Shown here piece after piece: positions 62,801 through 64,000 of a stretch of DNA of 64,000 nucleotides. Below the pieces are notes generated by a model. That model saw only the letters and a program-made list of their open reading frames with translations. It made no database searches and was not told the DNA's origin. A program made the position numbers and the translations under genes. Position 1 is the first letter of the stretch. Each line of letters opens with the position of its first letter. Source of the DNA: Jutongia huaianensis. Lineage in GTDB: Bacteria; Bacillota; Clostridia; Lachnospirales; Lachnospiraceae. The DNA is taken from contig NZ_JACRSX010000006.1 of assembly GCF_014384985.1 (NCBI RefSeq), positions 1-64,000 on the forward strand. The letters run 5' to 3'.

Positions 62801-63394
62801 TTACTTAGAATATAACTCGACGATAAGCACTTCATTTACAGGAACATCAATCTGCTCTCTTGTAGGAATTTCCTTAACCGTACCAGTCAGAGTCTCATGA
62901 TCAGCCTCAAGCCAATCAGGGATCAGTCTGCCCTCGGTTGTCTCCAGAACATCTTTATATCTCTGGTATCCCTTAACCTTTTCCTTGATCTCGATCTTGT
63001 CGCCCGGCTTCACTGTGTAAGATGGAATGTTTACGCACTTTCCATTTACAAGTACATGCTTGTGACCAACGATCTGACGAGCTTCTTTTCTGGTACGTCC
63101 GTATCCCATACGGAATACTACGTTGTCCAGTCTCAGCTCAAGAAGAATCATAAGGTTCTCACCGGTTGTACCGTATTTTAACTTCTGTGCTTTTGCAAAA
63201 TTGTTACGGAATGGTTTCTCAAGAACACCGTAGATGAATTTTGCTTTCTGCTTCTCTTTTAACTGTAATGCATACTCACTTGGCTTTCTGCCAGCGCGAA
63301 CATTTCTCTTAGACTTCTTATCAAGTCCCATATATGCAGGCTCAATACCAAGAGCTCTACATCTCTTCAGTACAGGCGTCATATCTCTTGCCAT
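62801..63394 (-). CDS. rpsD: 30S ribosomal protein S4
   Basis: The 197-residue protein begins ARDMTPVLKRCRALGIEP and has the S4 RNA-binding domain (LELRLDNVVFRMGYGRTRKEARQ near 87-109, GHKHVLVNGKCVNIPSY). It is a primary 16S binder and, in other bacteria, an autoregulator of the alpha operon. It has a single N-terminal Cys, so it is the zinc-free form. Confidence 0.98.
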   Translation of the reverse strand: MARDMTPVLKRCRALGIEPAYMGLDKKSKRNVRAGRKPSEYALQLKEKQKAKFIYGVLEKPFRNNFAKAQKLKYGTTGENLMILLELRLDNVVFRMGYGRTRKEARQIVGHKHVLVNGKCVNIPSYTVKPGDKIEIKEKVKGYQRYKDVLETTEGRLIPDWLEADHETLTGTVKEIPTREQIDVPVNEVLIVELYSK

Positions 63395-63425
63395 TTCTAT
63401 ATCCTCCTAATCTGGTAATCATTGA

Positions 63426-63821
63426 TTAAACACGACGACGCTTCGGTGGGCGGCATCCATTATGTGGTACAGGTGTTACGTCTCTGATGCTTGTTACATC
63501 GATACCGCATGCCTGCAGTGCACGAATTGCTGCCTCACGGCCTGAACCAGGTCCCTTAACCATAACGTCAACAGATGTCAAACCATGTGGCAGAGCTGCT
63601 TTTGCTGCTGTCTCAGCAGCCATCTGAGCTGCATATGGAGTTGACTTCTTGGATCCTCTGAATCCTAATCCGCCTGCGCTTGCCCAGGAAATAGCATTTC
63701 CTTCTGAATCTGTAAGCGTAACGATTGTATTATTAAAGGAAGACTGAATGTGTGCCTGTCCATGTCCGACATTCTTCTTGACACGCTTCTTTGTTGCCTT
63801 CTTTGTTGCTACTTTAGCCAT
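63426..63821 (-). CDS. rpsK: 30S ribosomal protein S11
   Basis: The 131-residue protein reads [28 protein letters not shown] N-terminus, [20 protein letters not shown] (near 29-48) and the C-terminal [18 protein letters not shown]. The ATG at 63821 has GGAGG 8 nt upstream. An in-frame TTG two codons earlier is not needed. Confidence 0.98.
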   Translation of the reverse strand: MAKVATKKATKKRVKKNVGHGQAHIQSSFNNTIVTLTDSEGNAISWASAGGLGFRGSKKSTPYAAQMAAETAAKAALPHGLTSVDVMVKGPGSGREAAIRALQACGIDVTSIRDVTPVPHNGCRPPKRRRV

Positions 63822-63875
63822 TATCAAACCCTCCTAGTTAGATTTTGGTAGAGTGTCTAACTGTTCCTACCTAAA

Positions 63876-64000
63876 TTACTTTTTCTTATTAGCGACAGTA
63901 CGCTTAGGACCCTTACGAGTTCTGGCATTTGTCTTTGTCTTCTGTCCACGAACCGGCAGACCTTTTCTATGACGAATACCTCTGTAACATCCGATTTCCT
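63876..64000 (-). CDS. rpsM: 30S ribosomal protein S13, C-terminal part
   Basis: The window edge cuts this gene. The 41 visible codons read [20 protein letters not shown] followed by [20 protein letters not shown] and a TAA at 63876-63878, the universal S13 C-terminus. It lies 54 bp upstream of rpsK, the normal order. Confidence 0.96.
   Translation of the reverse strand, partial: EIGCYRGIRHRKGLPVRGQKTKTNARTRKGPKRTVANKKK

Overview
The window looks like the chromosome of a Gram-positive gut Clostridia, most likely a member of the Lachnospiraceae. This is an inference from gene content: the 3' end of the alpha ribosomal operon running into an ECF transporter cassette and truA, plus HPr kinase, Veg, a stand-alone CheX, a DUF368 protein and secreted lysine-rich Ig-like proteins. 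Shine-Dalgarno sites are strong GGAGG types and promoters are of the housekeeping TTGACA/TATAAT type. No database search was possible, so genus and species are not claimed.

Layout, left to right. 1-180: a strong minus-strand promoter and structured leader that look like the start of an rRNA operon leaving the window on the left. 690-4474: a secreted Ser/Thr/Lys-rich protein and two COG0523 (CobW-type) metal GTPases, one with a His/Cys-rich metal tail and one fused to a DUF1980-like domain. 4575-5826: a SpoU methyltransferase and CheX. 5912-16061: a tightly packed minus-strand run (secreted cysteine-peptidase-like protein, uvrC, hprK, degenerate HD-GYP protein, pth, mfd, PrsA-like lipoprotein without a parvulin domain). 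16174-18921: FtsH fused in frame to a Cof-type HAD phosphatase. 19169-28237: pyrG, an AI-2E-family permease, a DUF368 polyprenyl-phosphate translocase-like protein, a secreted papain-like protease, a DEDDh exonuclease, veg, a SEC-C protein and a CE2-like SGNH esterase.

28297-30633 is the only clearly accessory patch. It holds an AAA ATPase preceded by five helically spaced TTTATAAC sites, remnants of mobile genes (IS21 IstB, an actin-like ParM, RecT) and a tRNA-Leu(UAG) whose 3' end is duplicated next to a 100-nt structured element. This looks like a decayed tRNA integration site.

30714-57505 is one continuous minus-strand cell-surface polysaccharide cluster of 23 genes, probably transcribed from a promoter near 57570. 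It encodes an ABC exporter (Wzm/Wzt type with a carbohydrate-binding tail), a Wzx-type flippase, seven family-2 glycosyltransferases, two acyltransferases, three large or accessory membrane proteins of lipid-linked sugar transfer (YfhO, DUF2142, DUF2304), GtrA/GtrB, and a CDP-sugar pathway: glucose-1-phosphate cytidylyltransferase, CDP-glucose 4,6-dehydratase, the PMP/[2Fe-2S] 3-dehydrase E1, a ThDP enzyme and a short-chain reductase. That set predicts a CDP-3,6-dideoxyhexose that may receive a two-carbon branch, as in yersiniose. 57682-64000 returns to core genes: truA, ecfT, ecfA2, ecfA1, rplQ, rpoA, rpsD, rpsK and the 3' end of rpsM.
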